The notes beneath the pieces are model-generated. The model saw nothing but the letters and a program-made list of their open reading frames with translations, ran no database searches and was not told the origin of the DNA. From Candidatus Chryseobacterium colombiense (lineage in GTDB: Bacteria > Bacteroidota > Bacteroidia > Flavobacteriales > Weeksellaceae), in NCBI GenBank assembly GCA_029203185.1, contig CP119310.1:3664001-3728000 (forward strand): 64,000 nucleotides of DNA, written 5' to 3'. Positions 1-8,921 of the stretch are shown here, piece after piece. Position numbers and translations under genes: made by a program. Positions within the stretch are counted from its first letter, which is position 1, and each line of letters begins with the position of its first letter.

Positions 1-41
1 ACTGCTAAAAACGCCACCAAGAAAAATAAAAACTGATCCAT
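1..41 (-). CDS. nuoJ: NADH-quinone oxidoreductase subunit J, 5' end only
   Basis: Only the first 13 codons are inside the window; the gene continues past the left edge. They read MDQFLFFLVAFLA, the start of a hydrophobic transmembrane segment. The ATG at 41-39 shares its A with the TAA stop of nuoI (TAATG), so the two genes are translationally coupled. In the usual nuo order J follows I, and NuoJ is a membrane subunit of complex I. The identification rests on operon position plus the hydrophobic start, as the fragment alone is too short to prove the family. Confidence 0.75.
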   Translation of the reverse strand, partial: MDQFLFFLVAFLA

Positions 42-598
42 TATTTTACCGCATTTTTTTGTTTCTCGGATTGTCTTTCAGTGATATCAATCCTTTCATT
101 TATTTTTTCAACCAATTTATCTTTTCCGTAAATGAAAGAACCTCTGTTGGTTTCCACATCTACCAATCTGTCTGTAAGATAGATGGCTGATTTCGGACAA
201 GCTTCTTCACACATACCGCAGAAAATACATCTTAGCATATTAATTTCATATACTGATGCATATTTCTCTTCTCTGTAAAGGTGTTTTTCTTCTTTAGTTC
301 TTTCAGCAGCAGTCATTGTAATTGCTTCTGCAGGACATGCCACCGCACAAAGTCCGCAAGCGGTACATCTTTCTCTGCCTTCCTCGTCTCTTTTCAGAAC
401 GTGCTGACCTCTCCAGATTTCTGCTCTCGGTTTCTGTACTTCCGGATACGAATATACTGCGGGAGCACCTTTCAATACGGTTCTTACAGCATGCTTAAAT
501 GTAATCCCCATTCCTGTAAAAATCGCAGGTAAGTAGATTTTTTCAGCAAGGGTCATTTCTTTATTAGAAACAACTTTTGATCTGTTCGTAAGTTTCAT
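41..598 (-). CDS. nuoI: NADH-quinone oxidoreductase subunit I
   Basis: A 185-residue peripheral-arm subunit of complex I that carries two [4Fe-4S] clusters (N6a and N6b) and passes electrons towards NuoB. Two classic ferredoxin motifs are visible, CTACGLCAVACP near residue 80 and CIFCGMCEEACP near residue 125. Each has the CxxCxxCxxxCP pattern. The length is usual for the family. It lies between nuoH, 58 bp upstream, and nuoJ, which overlaps its stop codon, as in other complete nuo operons. Nothing is unusual apart from the somewhat charged C-terminal tail. Confidence 0.97.
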   Translation of the reverse strand: MKLTNRSKVVSNKEMTLAEKIYLPAIFTGMGITFKHAVRTVLKGAPAVYSYPEVQKPRAEIWRGQHVLKRDEEGRERCTACGLCAVACPAEAITMTAAERTKEEKHLYREEKYASVYEINMLRCIFCGMCEEACPKSAIYLTDRLVDVETNRGSFIYGKDKLVEKINERIDITERQSEKQKNAVK

Positions 599-656
599 TT
601 ATTTTAATTTTTTAGGCTGAACTTCCATCCAGCATTTAAAAATATATTCTTATCTC

Positions 657-1721
657 TTAGTTTCCAAATGCTAAAATTACAGCTCCTGTAACCAGCAAGT
701 TTACCAATGCCATTGGAATTAAAGTTTTCCAACCTAAATGCATTAATTGGTCATATCTAAATCTTGGAAGCGTCCATCTGATCCACATGAAGATCAAAAT
801 TCCGATTATTGTTTTCGTTAAGAATGCTACGATACTCAAGATACCTGCTGTGTTTTCACCCCAGTGCTGAGTTACCCATTCTATTCCAGGATAGTTGTAC
901 CCTCCGAAGAAAAGAACTACCATGAATGCATTGGAAATAAACATATTCACATATTCACCGAACATGTATAATCCTAACTTCATTGATGAGTATTCTGTAG
1001 AATATCCTGTTACCAATTCAGATTCACACTCAGGTAAATCGAAAGGGTGTCTGTTGGTTTCTGCTAAAGCGGCTACAATGAAAACAAGGAAAGCAATCGG
1101 CTGGTAAAAAATGTTCCAGTTCAGCCCTGAAACCCAAGGAATGAATCCCCAAAGTTTTCCATTGGTCTGGCTAGCTGTAATTTCTTTTAAATCCAAACTT
1201 CCTGTCATCATAATGATAGAAAGTAAAGCCAATCCCATTGCCAGTTCGTAAGAAATCATCTGAGAAGAAGCACGGATTGCTCCTAATAATGAATATTTGT
1301 TGTTCGAAGCCCAACCTCCGATCATGATTCCGTAAACACCAATTGAAGCCATTCCGATGATGAAAAGTACACCAACATCGATGTTAGCAACCTGAAGATC
1401 ATAAGAAGTACCTGCAATATTTAAACTTTTACCCCAAGGAATAACCGCTCCCGTGATTAATGAAATAAACATTACCAAAGCCGGTCCCAATACGAAAAGG
1501 AATTTTTCTGCATTGGCAGGTGTAAAATCTTCTTTGAAGAAAAACTTTCCACCATCAGCAAGAGGTTGCAGCAATCCGAAAGGTCCAGCTCTGTTGGGAC
1601 CAATTCTATCCTGCATGATAGAGGCAACTTTTCTTTCTGCCCAGGTAGAGTAGGCCGCAATCGTTAATGAAAGCAGGAAAAGCGCTAATACAAGTATAAG
1701 TTTAAATGTAAGTAAATCCAT
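657..1721 (-). CDS. nuoH: NADH-quinone oxidoreductase subunit H
   Basis: A 354-residue integral membrane subunit of complex I at the junction of the peripheral and membrane arms, forming part of the quinone chamber. Many transmembrane helices are visible from residue 5 on. Conserved family segments are present: AERKVASIMQDRIGPNRAGP near residue 28, ETNRHPFDLPECESELV near residue 220 and WIRWTLPRFRYDQLM near residue 315. The acidic loop PFDLPECESELV is the quinone-site signature of this family. It sits between nuoG and nuoI on the same strand. Length and motifs are normal. Confidence 0.98.
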   Translation of the reverse strand: MDLLTFKLILVLALFLLSLTIAAYSTWAERKVASIMQDRIGPNRAGPFGLLQPLADGGKFFFKEDFTPANAEKFLFVLGPALVMFISLITGAVIPWGKSLNIAGTSYDLQVANIDVGVLFIIGMASIGVYGIMIGGWASNNKYSLLGAIRASSQMISYELAMGLALLSIIMMTGSLDLKEITASQTNGKLWGFIPWVSGLNWNIFYQPIAFLVFIVAALAETNRHPFDLPECESELVTGYSTEYSSMKLGLYMFGEYVNMFISNAFMVVLFFGGYNYPGIEWVTQHWGENTAGILSIVAFLTKTIIGILIFMWIRWTLPRFRYDQLMHLGWKTLIPMALVNLLVTGAVILAFGN

Positions 1722-1809
1722 TTTTATTTTTATAGATGTTAGATATTAGAGGTTTGAAGATGGGAGCTAAGCTTTCATTTTCAAATTCACTCATTATCAA
1801 ATTTTCAAA

Positions 1810-2808
1810 TTATTTTTCGTCTTTTTCACTGATTTCTTTAGCCATCGGATTGTCTAAAACTCTTAGTTCATCTTTAGGCTTTTCATAGTGATTCAATGAA
1901 ATAACGGAATGTCTGTCGATATGTCTAGGACCTTCAAGGTTCCAGTCGCTTAAGCTCTTTCTTTCGAAACGGCAAGTATCGCAGATGAATTCTTCCACTT
2001 CACCCCATTGGTCTTTTCTTGCTGTAACTCTTACGATCTCGTCACCCTTCATCCAAACCGTAGCTTTTCCTGAACATTTATCACATTTGCAAGAGGCGTT
2101 CATTGGTTTTGTAAACCAAACTCTGCTTGCAAAACGGGCTGTTCTGTCTGTTAAAGCTCCAACCGGGCAAACGTCGATTACGTTTCCGATGAAATCATTA
2201 TCCAAAGCTTTATTTAAATAGGTTGAAATTTCAGCGTGATCTCCTCTGAAAAGAATTCCATGTTCTCTTTGACCTGTTAACTGGTTGGCAGCCAATACAC
2301 ATCTTGCACACAGAATACAACGGTTCATGTTCAATTTGATGTGAGGACCAAGATCATCTGCTTCGTAAGTATTTCTTTCGAACTCAGTTCTTGTATTTTC
2401 CACACCATGCTCATATCCTAAATCCTGAAGATGACATTCTCCGGCCTGGTCACAAATAGGGCAGTCTAACGGGTGGTTTACCAACAAAAACTCAGTTACA
2501 GCTTTTCTGCCTTCCTGAGCTTTTTCAGAAGTAAGATTTTTTACTTCCATACCATCCATTACGTTAGTTCTGCAGCTTGCAACCAATTTTGGCATAGGAC
2601 GAGGATCCGCTTCAGATCCTTTAGAAACTTCTACAAGACAAGTCCTACATCTCCCTCCACTAGTTTCCAACTTGCTGTAGTAGCACATTGCAGGAGGTAC
2701 AGATTTTCCACCGATTTGTCTTGCTGCTTCCAAAATAGAAGTACCAGGCAAAACTTCAGTAGTCTGTCCGTCTATAGTTATTTTGAATTTTTTAACCTCT
2801 TCGCTCAT
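1810..2808 (-). CDS. nuoG: NADH-quinone oxidoreductase subunit G, short form
   Basis: The iron-sulfur subunit of complex I, 332 residues. A plant-type [2Fe-2S] domain comes first (Cys-rich CRTCLVEV near residue 55). It is followed by a His-Cys [4Fe-4S] segment (HPLDCPICDQAGECHLQD near residue 111) and a ferredoxin-like pair (CILCARCVLAANQ, VCPVGALTD). A Cys-rich CKCDKCSGK...CDTCRFER region follows around residues 239-280, resembling the Fe4S4 domain of molybdopterin oxidoreductases. The large C-terminal molybdopterin-like domain of proteobacterial NuoG (about 900 residues) is missing. To my knowledge this short form is normal in Flavobacteriia, so it is not a truncation. It lies downstream of an unusual beta-barrel gene. 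Confidence 0.95.
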   Translation of the reverse strand: MSEEVKKFKITIDGQTTEVLPGTSILEAARQIGGKSVPPAMCYYSKLETSGGRCRTCLVEVSKGSEADPRPMPKLVASCRTNVMDGMEVKNLTSEKAQEGRKAVTEFLLVNHPLDCPICDQAGECHLQDLGYEHGVENTRTEFERNTYEADDLGPHIKLNMNRCILCARCVLAANQLTGQREHGILFRGDHAEISTYLNKALDNDFIGNVIDVCPVGALTDRTARFASRVWFTKPMNASCKCDKCSGKATVWMKGDEIVRVTARKDQWGEVEEFICDTCRFERKSLSDWNLEGPRHIDRHSVISLNHYEKPKDELRVLDNPMAKEISEKDEK

Positions 2809-2853
2809 ATTCTATGCTTTTCGCTTATGCTGTTAAAAGCTTTAAGCTCTATT

Positions 2854-3735
2854 TTAATTATACTTTTTTGTATTAAATGTATATCCGATCCCCGCAAGTA
2901 CCTGTCCGAAAACAAAATCCTGACGAGCTTTGTCCGGTTTATTGTTTAATGTGGTTTTAATGTCCCACATATTAATGTATCCAGCTTTTGCTTCTGCTCT
3001 GATCATCCAGTTTTTCCAGAAAACCAAGTTTAAACTTGATCTTAAATCGGTTCCCATCCCTGCAACGTGAAAACGGTCGCTTCTCTCATTTCCAAAAAGT
3101 TTAATATTACTTTTCGGGAACATTACTCCGATTCCGGCTCCGTAAGACCATACTAAATCTATATTTTTCTTATGAATAAGATTTTTGTATTTCTCAATAC
3201 CCAAATTTTCATAATTCAATCCGTCTGTATGCTCAAAAGTAAGAAACTGTTCATCAGCTAAATTTACCTGACCGTTCTGTACCATCCCTGCATATTTCGG
3301 ATCTGAAATATATCCTGAAAAATCAACCGTCTGGTTTTGTTTCATTACATATTTCATATGGTCAATTCCAAGAACAAGAGCTAAATTATCTTTAATAAAA
3401 TATCCTATTCTGAAATTATATTGCGTTACTGTAAACCAACTTGGATCAAAATAAACAATTCCAAATTTTGTAGGTTTATCTCTTGCAGATACATTACTCA
3501 ACTGAAAATCATAACCATTTCCTGTAAAGTGAATATCAGAATTACTGAATGCTCCCCTGTTCCATCCAAAGAAAGCGAACACCTGACCTTTTTTGCTTAA
3601 CGGTAAAGGTTTTTCTTTCTTTTCTGCTTTATAAGGAGCTACCTCTAATTTATATTCCTTTTCTAATGTATCTTTTTTGACTTGTCCAAAGGCAATCCCC
3701 GACATTAAAATACCGGCTACCAATAAATTTTTCAT
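2854..3735 (-). CDS. Outer-membrane beta-barrel-like protein inside the nuo operon
   Basis: I chose the ATG at 3735-3733, one base after the TAG stop of nuoF. It gives a 293-residue protein with a clear signal peptide (MKNLLVAGILMSGIAFGQ). A longer reading from 3774 would put a non-signal extension inside nuoF. The mature part has alternating aromatic and hydrophobic strands (FGIVYFDPSWFTVTQYNFRIGYF, LALVLGIDHMKYVM, WMIRAEAKAGYI) and ends in an aromatic-rich strand, as expected of an outer-membrane beta-barrel. I do not recognise a named family. It sits between nuoF and nuoG with operon-like spacing, so it should be co-transcribed with complex I. A role in respiration is not shown by the sequence. 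Confidence 0.8.
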   Translation of the reverse strand: MKNLLVAGILMSGIAFGQVKKDTLEKEYKLEVAPYKAEKKEKPLPLSKKGQVFAFFGWNRGAFSNSDIHFTGNGYDFQLSNVSARDKPTKFGIVYFDPSWFTVTQYNFRIGYFIKDNLALVLGIDHMKYVMKQNQTVDFSGYISDPKYAGMVQNGQVNLADEQFLTFEHTDGLNYENLGIEKYKNLIHKKNIDLVWSYGAGIGVMFPKSNIKLFGNERSDRFHVAGMGTDLRSSLNLVFWKNWMIRAEAKAGYINMWDIKTTLNNKPDKARQDFVFGQVLAGIGYTFNTKKYN

Positions 3736-3736
3736 T

Positions 3737-5095
3737 CTAAGCATTGTTTTCAACAGCAGGAATTGGATCTGCATAATGTGCTAATCCGTAGTTTTGAGTC
3801 TGAGACAACTCAGGGTTTTTAATGTGCCATTCGAACTCATCTCTGAAGTGACGAATAGCCGCTGCAACAGGCCAAGCCGCTGCATCGCCCAAAGGACAAA
3901 TCGTATTTCCTTCGATTTTTCTCTGGATATCCCAAAGTAGATCGATGTCTTCCATTTTTCCTTCTCCTTTCTCGATTTTCTTTAAAATCTTATACATCCA
4001 TCCCGTTCCTTCACGGCAAGGAGTACATTGTCCGCAACTTTCGTGATTATAGAATCTCGCTAAAGTCATAGTATGTTCTACGATACACTGGTCTTCATCC
4101 AACACGATGAAACCTCCTGAACCCATCATTGTTCCGGTAGCGAAACCACCATCGGCTAATGATTCATAGTTCATATATCTTGGTTCTCCGTTTACGGTTC
4201 TTAATAATAAATTGGCAGGAACAATCGGAACTGAGCTTCCTCCAGGGATACAAGCCTTTAATCTTTTTCCGTCTTTAATACCGCCGCAATATTCATCAGA
4301 GTAAATGAATTCTTCAACCGTGATGGTCATGTCGATTTCATAAACTCCTGGCTTATTGATGTTTCCACAAGCAGAAATTAATTTCGTACCTGTAGATCTT
4401 CCAACCCCGATTTTAGCGTATTCAGCTCCTGTAATATCAATGATTGGAACGATTGCCGCAATAGATTCAACGTTATTAACTACTGTTGGTCTTTCCCAAA
4501 GTCCTTTTACAGCTGGGAATGGCGGTTTAAGTCTTGGATTTCCTCTTTTACCTTCAAGAGATTCCAGCAATGCAGTTTCTTCACCACAGATATAGGCTCC
4601 ACCACCTCTTTGAACGTAAATTTCGCAATCGAAACCAGTTCCTAAAATATTTTTACCTAAAAATCCTGCCGCTTTAGCTTCTTCAATTGCTTCTTCCAAA
4701 ATATCCGGTATCCAAGAATATTCTCCACGGATGTAGATATAGGAAACATTTGAACCTAAACAGTAAGATGATATCAACATTCCTTCAATCAATAAATGAG
4801 GAAGAAACTCCATCAGATACCTGTCTTTGAAAGTTCCCGGTTCAGATTCATCGGCGTTGACTACCAAGTGTCTTGGAACACCTTCTGGTTTTGCCAAAAA
4901 GCTCCATTTCATCCCAGTTGGGAATCCGGCTCCACCACGTCCACGAAGACCAGAAGCTTTTACTTCTTCAAGAATTTCGTCAGGTGTCATTTTCAAGGCT
5001 TTCTCTGCTGCGGTATAACCTCCCTGTTTACGGTAGGTTTCAAAATAGCGGATACCTTCTATATGTGCGTCTTTAAGTAAAAGTTTTTTACTCAT
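3737..5095 (-). CDS. nuoF: NADH-quinone oxidoreductase subunit F
   Basis: A 452-residue flavoprotein of complex I that binds NADH, FMN and the N3 [4Fe-4S] cluster. Visible signatures are the glycine-rich loop GLRGRGGAGFPTGMKW near residue 50, the NADESEPGTFKDR segment near residue 80, and GAYICGEETALLESLEGK near residue 166. The cluster motif ESCGQCTPCREGTGWM is near residue 352. Length is normal. The gene follows nuoE by 89 bp and is followed immediately by the beta-barrel gene, whose ATG is one base past this stop. Confidence 0.98.
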   Translation of the reverse strand: MSKKLLLKDAHIEGIRYFETYRKQGGYTAAEKALKMTPDEILEEVKASGLRGRGGAGFPTGMKWSFLAKPEGVPRHLVVNADESEPGTFKDRYLMEFLPHLLIEGMLISSYCLGSNVSYIYIRGEYSWIPDILEEAIEEAKAAGFLGKNILGTGFDCEIYVQRGGGAYICGEETALLESLEGKRGNPRLKPPFPAVKGLWERPTVVNNVESIAAIVPIIDITGAEYAKIGVGRSTGTKLISACGNINKPGVYEIDMTITVEEFIYSDEYCGGIKDGKRLKACIPGGSSVPIVPANLLLRTVNGEPRYMNYESLADGGFATGTMMGSGGFIVLDEDQCIVEHTMTLARFYNHESCGQCTPCREGTGWMYKILKKIEKGEGKMEDIDLLWDIQRKIEGNTICPLGDAAAWPVAAAIRHFRDEFEWHIKNPELSQTQNYGLAHYADPIPAVENNA

Positions 5096-5184
5096 TGTAA
5101 TATGCTTTTGGCGAATAGCTTCTACACTTCGACAGGCTTAGTGTGACAGCTTTTGCGCCTTTTTTAATTAGTTTAAAATTTATT

Positions 5185-5694
5185 TTAGTCTAAAGCGATT
5201 TGTCCTTCTCTGCAAAGATCAAGGATTTCGTCTACTTTTTCTATTGTTAAATTTTCATGAAAGAATTTTCCTAACTGCATCATTGGAGCATATCCACAAG
5301 CACCCAAACATTCAGCAGGTTTCAATGTGAACATTCCGTCTTCTGTAGTTTGTCCGTCTTTAATGTTCAGCTTGGTTCTGATATGGTCAAGAATCTTTTC
5401 GCTTCCGCAAACCATGCAAGGTCCCGTTCTGCAAACTTCCAAAACATATTTACCAACCGGCTTCATGTTGAACATCGTATAAAAAGTTGCTACTTCATAT
5501 ACTTCAATTGGCTTAATACTTAATAATTCAGCAACATAATCCATCACAGGAACGTCTAACCATCCTCCGAATTCCTTCTGTGCCAAGTGAAGTACAGGAA
5601 GAAGGGCAGACTTCTGTCTTCCTTCAGGATATCTTGCGATAATTTTGTGTACCTGTGCTAAACTTTCCGGTTTAAAAGCTATTGTTTCGCTCAT
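5185..5694 (-). CDS. nuoE: NADH-quinone oxidoreductase subunit E
   Basis: A 169-residue thioredoxin-fold [2Fe-2S] (N1a) subunit of complex I. Ligand cysteines are visible in CRTGPCMVCG near residue 88 and CLGACGYAPMMQLGK near residue 129, the normal C-x4-C...C-x3-C arrangement. The N-terminal helical part contains SALLPVLHLAQKEFGGWL, also typical. It lies between nuoD and nuoF in the operon. Confidence 0.97.
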   Translation of the reverse strand: MSETIAFKPESLAQVHKIIARYPEGRQKSALLPVLHLAQKEFGGWLDVPVMDYVAELLSIKPIEVYEVATFYTMFNMKPVGKYVLEVCRTGPCMVCGSEKILDHIRTKLNIKDGQTTEDGMFTLKPAECLGACGYAPMMQLGKFFHENLTIEKVDEILDLCREGQIALD

Positions 5695-5778
5695 TTTTGA
5701 AATTTTAGATTTTAGATTTTAAATGAATAACGGCCTAAAATCAATTTATAATTTATAATTCAAAATTTATAATTCCAG

Positions 5779-7002
5779 TTATGCGTCTAATTCTCCCGCA
5801 ATAATATTCATACTACACATCGTTACGATCGCATCAGAAATTACAGAACCTGTAATCATTTCAGGATACGCCTGGTAGTAGATAAAACATGGTCTTCTGA
5901 AGTGCAGTCTGTAAGGACTTCTTCCACCATCACTCACCAAATAGAATCCTAATTCTCCGTTTCCACCTTCTACAGCGTGGTAAACTTCACCTTTAGGCAC
6001 TTCTGTTTCTCCCATTACAATTTTGAAATGGTAGATCAAAGCTTCCATTTTTTGATATACATCTGCCTTTTCAGGAAGATAGAAATCTGGAACATCCGCG
6101 TGGAATGGTCCTTCCGGAAGATTTTCGTAAGCTTGTTTGATGATTTTAATTGATTCCCAAATCTCTTGTTGACGAACCATGAAACGGTCGTAGGTATCTC
6201 CTGATGTTCCCACAGGAATAATAAAGTCGAAATCCTGGTATGAAGAATAAGGCTGTGCAACTCTTACGTCATAATCTACTCCTGCTGCACGTAAGTTCGG
6301 ACCAGTAAAACCATAGCTTAACGCTCTTTCTGCAGAAATTGCTCCTGCTCCGATGGTTCTGTCCATGAATATTCTGTTTCTTTCCAACAAAGTACAGAAT
6401 TCTTTGAATCTTGGAGGGAAAGTTTTAAGGAAATCCTTAATCAACTCATGGAATTTCGGTGTGAAATCTCTTTCAAAACCTCCGATTCTTCCCATATTCG
6501 TCGTCATTCTCGCTCCACAGATCTGCTCATACATATCGTAAATACGCTCTCTTTCGATGAACATATAAGTAAGACCAGTAATTGCTCCGGAGTCCATTCC
6601 CGTTACCCCGTTACAGATAAGGTGGTCACCGATTCTTGCTAATTCCATCAAAATGACACGCATATAATCTACACGCTTTGGAACTTCAACGCCAATTAGC
6701 TTCTCTACTGTCATGTGCCAACCTAAATTGTTGATAGGGGCAGAGCAGTAATTCATACGGTCGGTAAGGGTAGTGATCTGAGAGTAGTTTCTTCTTTCTG
6801 AAATTTTTTCAAATGCTCTGTGGATGTATCCCACGGTTTGCTCAGCGTGAAGGATTCTTTCTCCGTCCATCGTTAAGATATTCTGGAAAATCCCGTGCGT
6901 TGCAGGGTGGGTTGGTCCCAAATTGAGGGTGTATAATTGACCATCAATCTGCTCCTTACTGTCGTACTGGTTTAGTATATTAGATAATGAGTTATCTTTC
7001 AT
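5779..7002 (-). CDS. nuoD: NADH-quinone oxidoreductase subunit D
   Basis: A 407-residue (49-kDa type) subunit that forms the quinone-binding site with NuoB. Family signatures are LGPTHPATHGI near residue 30, EKISERRNYSQI near residue 67, and MGRIGGFERDF near residue 171. KGEVYHAVEGGNGELGFYLVSDG lies towards the C-terminus, followed by the RPCFIYYQAYPEMITG segment. It is a separate gene from nuoC rather than the nuoCD fusion seen in E. coli, and lies 46 bp downstream of nuoC. Confidence 0.98.
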   Translation of the reverse strand: MKDNSLSNILNQYDSKEQIDGQLYTLNLGPTHPATHGIFQNILTMDGERILHAEQTVGYIHRAFEKISERRNYSQITTLTDRMNYCSAPINNLGWHMTVEKLIGVEVPKRVDYMRVILMELARIGDHLICNGVTGMDSGAITGLTYMFIERERIYDMYEQICGARMTTNMGRIGGFERDFTPKFHELIKDFLKTFPPRFKEFCTLLERNRIFMDRTIGAGAISAERALSYGFTGPNLRAAGVDYDVRVAQPYSSYQDFDFIIPVGTSGDTYDRFMVRQQEIWESIKIIKQAYENLPEGPFHADVPDFYLPEKADVYQKMEALIYHFKIVMGETEVPKGEVYHAVEGGNGELGFYLVSDGGRSPYRLHFRRPCFIYYQAYPEMITGSVISDAIVTMCSMNIIAGELDA

Positions 7003-7048
7003 AATGTTTGCTTTTAGCTATTTGCTTTTGGCTAATTGCCTTCCGCTA

Positions 7049-7543
7049 TTATCTTCCGAACATGCTATCGTTCTTATCGGTTCTTGTGCCGTCTTCCAAA
7101 CGATATTCCTTCAACATTGGATGATATCCAAGATCTTCCATATTTAAAATAGGTCTAAGATCGGGATGTCCTTTAAATTTAATTCCGAAGAAATCATAAG
7201 TTTCTCTTTCCATCCAGTTAGCTCCAGCATATAATTCCACTAAAGAATCAACCTCTATATTTTCTCTGGACATGAAGATTTTCAGACGCAATCTGAAGTT
7301 GGTCATCATATTGTGTAAATGATAAACCACTCCGATTTCTTTTTCAGGATATTCCGGATAATGGATTCCACAAATGTCGGTAAGGAAATTAATTTCCAAA
7401 GATGAATCTTTAAGATAATGAATGATCTTTTTGATGTCTTCTTTTTTTACCTCGATTGTCAGCATTCCATAAGGCTCAGAACTCGCGATTACAGACTCCG
7501 GAAATTCTCTTGTGATTGCTTCTAATACAAATTCGTTTGTCAT
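7049..7543 (-). CDS. nuoC: NADH-quinone oxidoreductase subunit C
   Basis: A 164-residue (30-kDa type) peripheral subunit of complex I without redox cofactors. The family signature ANWMERETYDFFGIKFKGHPDLRPIL is near residue 110 and is almost complete (ERExxDxFGIxFxGHPDLRRIL). It ends with a short tail that includes EDGTRTDKNDSMFGR. It starts five bases after the nuoB stop and is followed by nuoD. Unfused to NuoD. Confidence 0.97.
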   Translation of the reverse strand: MTNEFVLEAITREFPESVIASSEPYGMLTIEVKKEDIKKIIHYLKDSSLEINFLTDICGIHYPEYPEKEIGVVYHLHNMMTNFRLRLKIFMSRENIEVDSLVELYAGANWMERETYDFFGIKFKGHPDLRPILNMEDLGYHPMLKEYRLEDGTRTDKNDSMFGR

Positions 7544-7548
7544 TTCCG

Positions 7549-8109
7549 TTAGTTGCTTATGTTGTAAGAATCTAATAATTTCTGATATTCAGGCATATCT
7601 CTTCTTCTGATGCTTTCGCTTTCTGCCAAAGCCTGAATCTGCATTACCCCTTCAATAATCTGCTCCGGTCTTGGAGGACATCCAGGAACATAAACATCTA
7701 CAGGGATAATTTTATCGATACCCTGTAATACAGAATACGTATCAAAAATACCACCGCTGGAAGCACAAGCTCCAACTGCTACCACCCATTTCGGCTCTGC
7801 CATCTGAGTGTAAACTTCTTTTAGGACAGGTCCTAATTTCTTAGATATAGTTCCGCAAACCATCAGCATATCTGCCTGTCTTGGTGAGAAAGAGTTTCTT
7901 TCCATACCAAATCTTGAAGCATCATACGTCGGGTTCAGGGTAGCCATAAACTCGATACCACAACAAGAGGTTGCAAAAGGTAACGGCCAAAGTGAAAACT
8001 TTCTAGCCATCCCGATTACACTGCTCAGTTTCGTTGCGAAAAACCCTTCTCCTTCAAATCCTTCCGGAGCAGGTGCATCTGTTCTTATTACTGGTTTGTT
8101 ATCTGACAT
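7549..8109 (-). CDS. nuoB: NADH-quinone oxidoreductase subunit B
   Basis: A 186-residue subunit carrying the terminal N2 [4Fe-4S] cluster that reduces quinone. The tandem cysteines of the N2 site are visible in ATSCCGIEFMA near residue 50, with further ligands in AVGACASSGGIFDTYSV near residue 113 and VYVPGCPPRPE near residue 142. The N-terminus is a short acidic and Pro-rich extension. It is followed by nuoC at five bases, an arrangement that supports translational coupling. Confidence 0.98.
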   Translation of the reverse strand: MSDNKPVIRTDAPAPEGFEGEGFFATKLSSVIGMARKFSLWPLPFATSCCGIEFMATLNPTYDASRFGMERNSFSPRQADMLMVCGTISKKLGPVLKEVYTQMAEPKWVVAVGACASSGGIFDTYSVLQGIDKIIPVDVYVPGCPPRPEQIIEGVMQIQALAESESIRRRDMPEYQKLLDSYNISN

Positions 8110-8213
8110 TTTAGTAGATTTTAGATTTTAAATTTTAGATTCTAAATTATTGTTAATGTTAACCTTAATCGAAAATCACCATCTAAAATTTGTAATTTAA
8201 AATTTATAATTTC

Positions 8214-8585
8214 TTATTTATCCCAATCTAATGCGCCACGTTTCCAGACATAAAAAAATGCCATGAAGAAAATCGCCACGAATGTAAGTACTGCTAAGAA
8301 TCCTTCCATTCCGAATTCTCTGAAGTTAACTGCATATGGATAAAAAAATACGATTTCAATATCGAATAATACGAATAATACCGCTGTCAAAAAGTATTTG
8401 ATGGAAAACGGCGTTCTTGCATTTCCTTCTACCGGGACACCACATTCCCAGCTTTGGTTTTTCACAGAATTTCCTTTTTTCTGTTTGGGTCCTAAAAAAT
8501 GCGCTCCAAGCAAAGAAATGGCTACGAAACCTATCGCAACACCTGCTTGTAAAAGGATTGGAATATAACTTTCAGGTAAATTCAT
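8214..8585 (-). CDS. nuoA: NADH-quinone oxidoreductase subunit A
   Basis: A 123-residue membrane subunit of complex I with three transmembrane helices (about residues 10-30, 62-84, 93-113). The family signature NQSWECGVPVEGNARTPFSIKYFLTAVLFVLFDIEIVFFYPYA spans the conserved Cys loop and the second helix. It is the first gene of the operon. A TAnnTTTG element lies just upstream at 8609-8616. Confidence 0.97.
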   Translation of the reverse strand: MNLPESYIPILLQAGVAIGFVAISLLGAHFLGPKQKKGNSVKNQSWECGVPVEGNARTPFSIKYFLTAVLFVLFDIEIVFFYPYAVNFREFGMEGFLAVLTFVAIFFMAFFYVWKRGALDWDK

Positions 8586-8608
8586 TTTTGCATTATTATC
8601 TCAATTTG

Positions 8609-8616
8609 CAAATTTA
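8609..8616 (-). promoter_or_regulatory. Candidate -7 element for the nuo operon
   Basis: On the minus strand this reads TAAATTTG, an exact match to the Bacteroidota -7 consensus TAnnTTTG, and it lies 24-31 bases before the nuoA ATG. I see no TTTG -33 box at the usual 17-23-base spacing, so the assignment is tentative. Confidence 0.4.
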
Positions 8617-8706
8617 GCGAATAAACAAGAAAGCATGAAATTTATCAGCTTTAAAATAGGATGAAAATAGGAAAAACTGATAATTTAGAATCAATAAAAA
8701 TAGCGG

Positions 8707-8883
8707 TTATTTTTTCATTTTTTTAAGCAGAGCAAAGGCCATAAATGCTATATAGCCAAATAAGACGCTTGCATACATTATGTTAACTACAGTATTCATT
8801 CTGTCATCTTCTATTCTGAAAAAGAAATTGTAAACAATAAATCCTGCGATTAAAATGGCGAAAACAATAAGATGTGGTTTCAT
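8707..8883 (-). CDS. Small membrane protein, 58 residues, unknown
   Basis: A short frame from ATG at 8883-8881 to TAA at 8709-8707. The protein begins MKPHLIVFAILIAGFIVYNF and has two hydrophobic segments (about residues 5-22 and 34-52), the second followed by the basic tail KKMKK. The two are joined by a charged stretch, RIEDDR. The topology is that of a small two-helix inner-membrane protein. It lies between nuoA and the GNAT gene on the same strand, with about 120 bp on the nuo side. I do not recognise the family. Coding is supported only by the intact frame and membrane-like pattern. Confidence 0.6.
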   Translation of the reverse strand: MKPHLIVFAILIAGFIVYNFFFRIEDDRMNTVVNIMYASVLFGYIAFMAFALLKKMKK

Positions 8884-8921
8884 TAAAAAATATTAAAATG
8901 TTAAGGCGAAGCAATTGCCTT

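Noticed and set aside
1810..2808. Truncated nuoG as a pseudogene
   Set aside because: The short form with intact Cys clusters is known in Flavobacteriia and the reading frame is complete.
5695..5778. AT-rich TTTAGATTTTAGATTTT repeat between nuo genes
   Set aside because: Low-complexity short repeat, probably slippage or composition; it occurs in a second nuo gap and shows no clear function.
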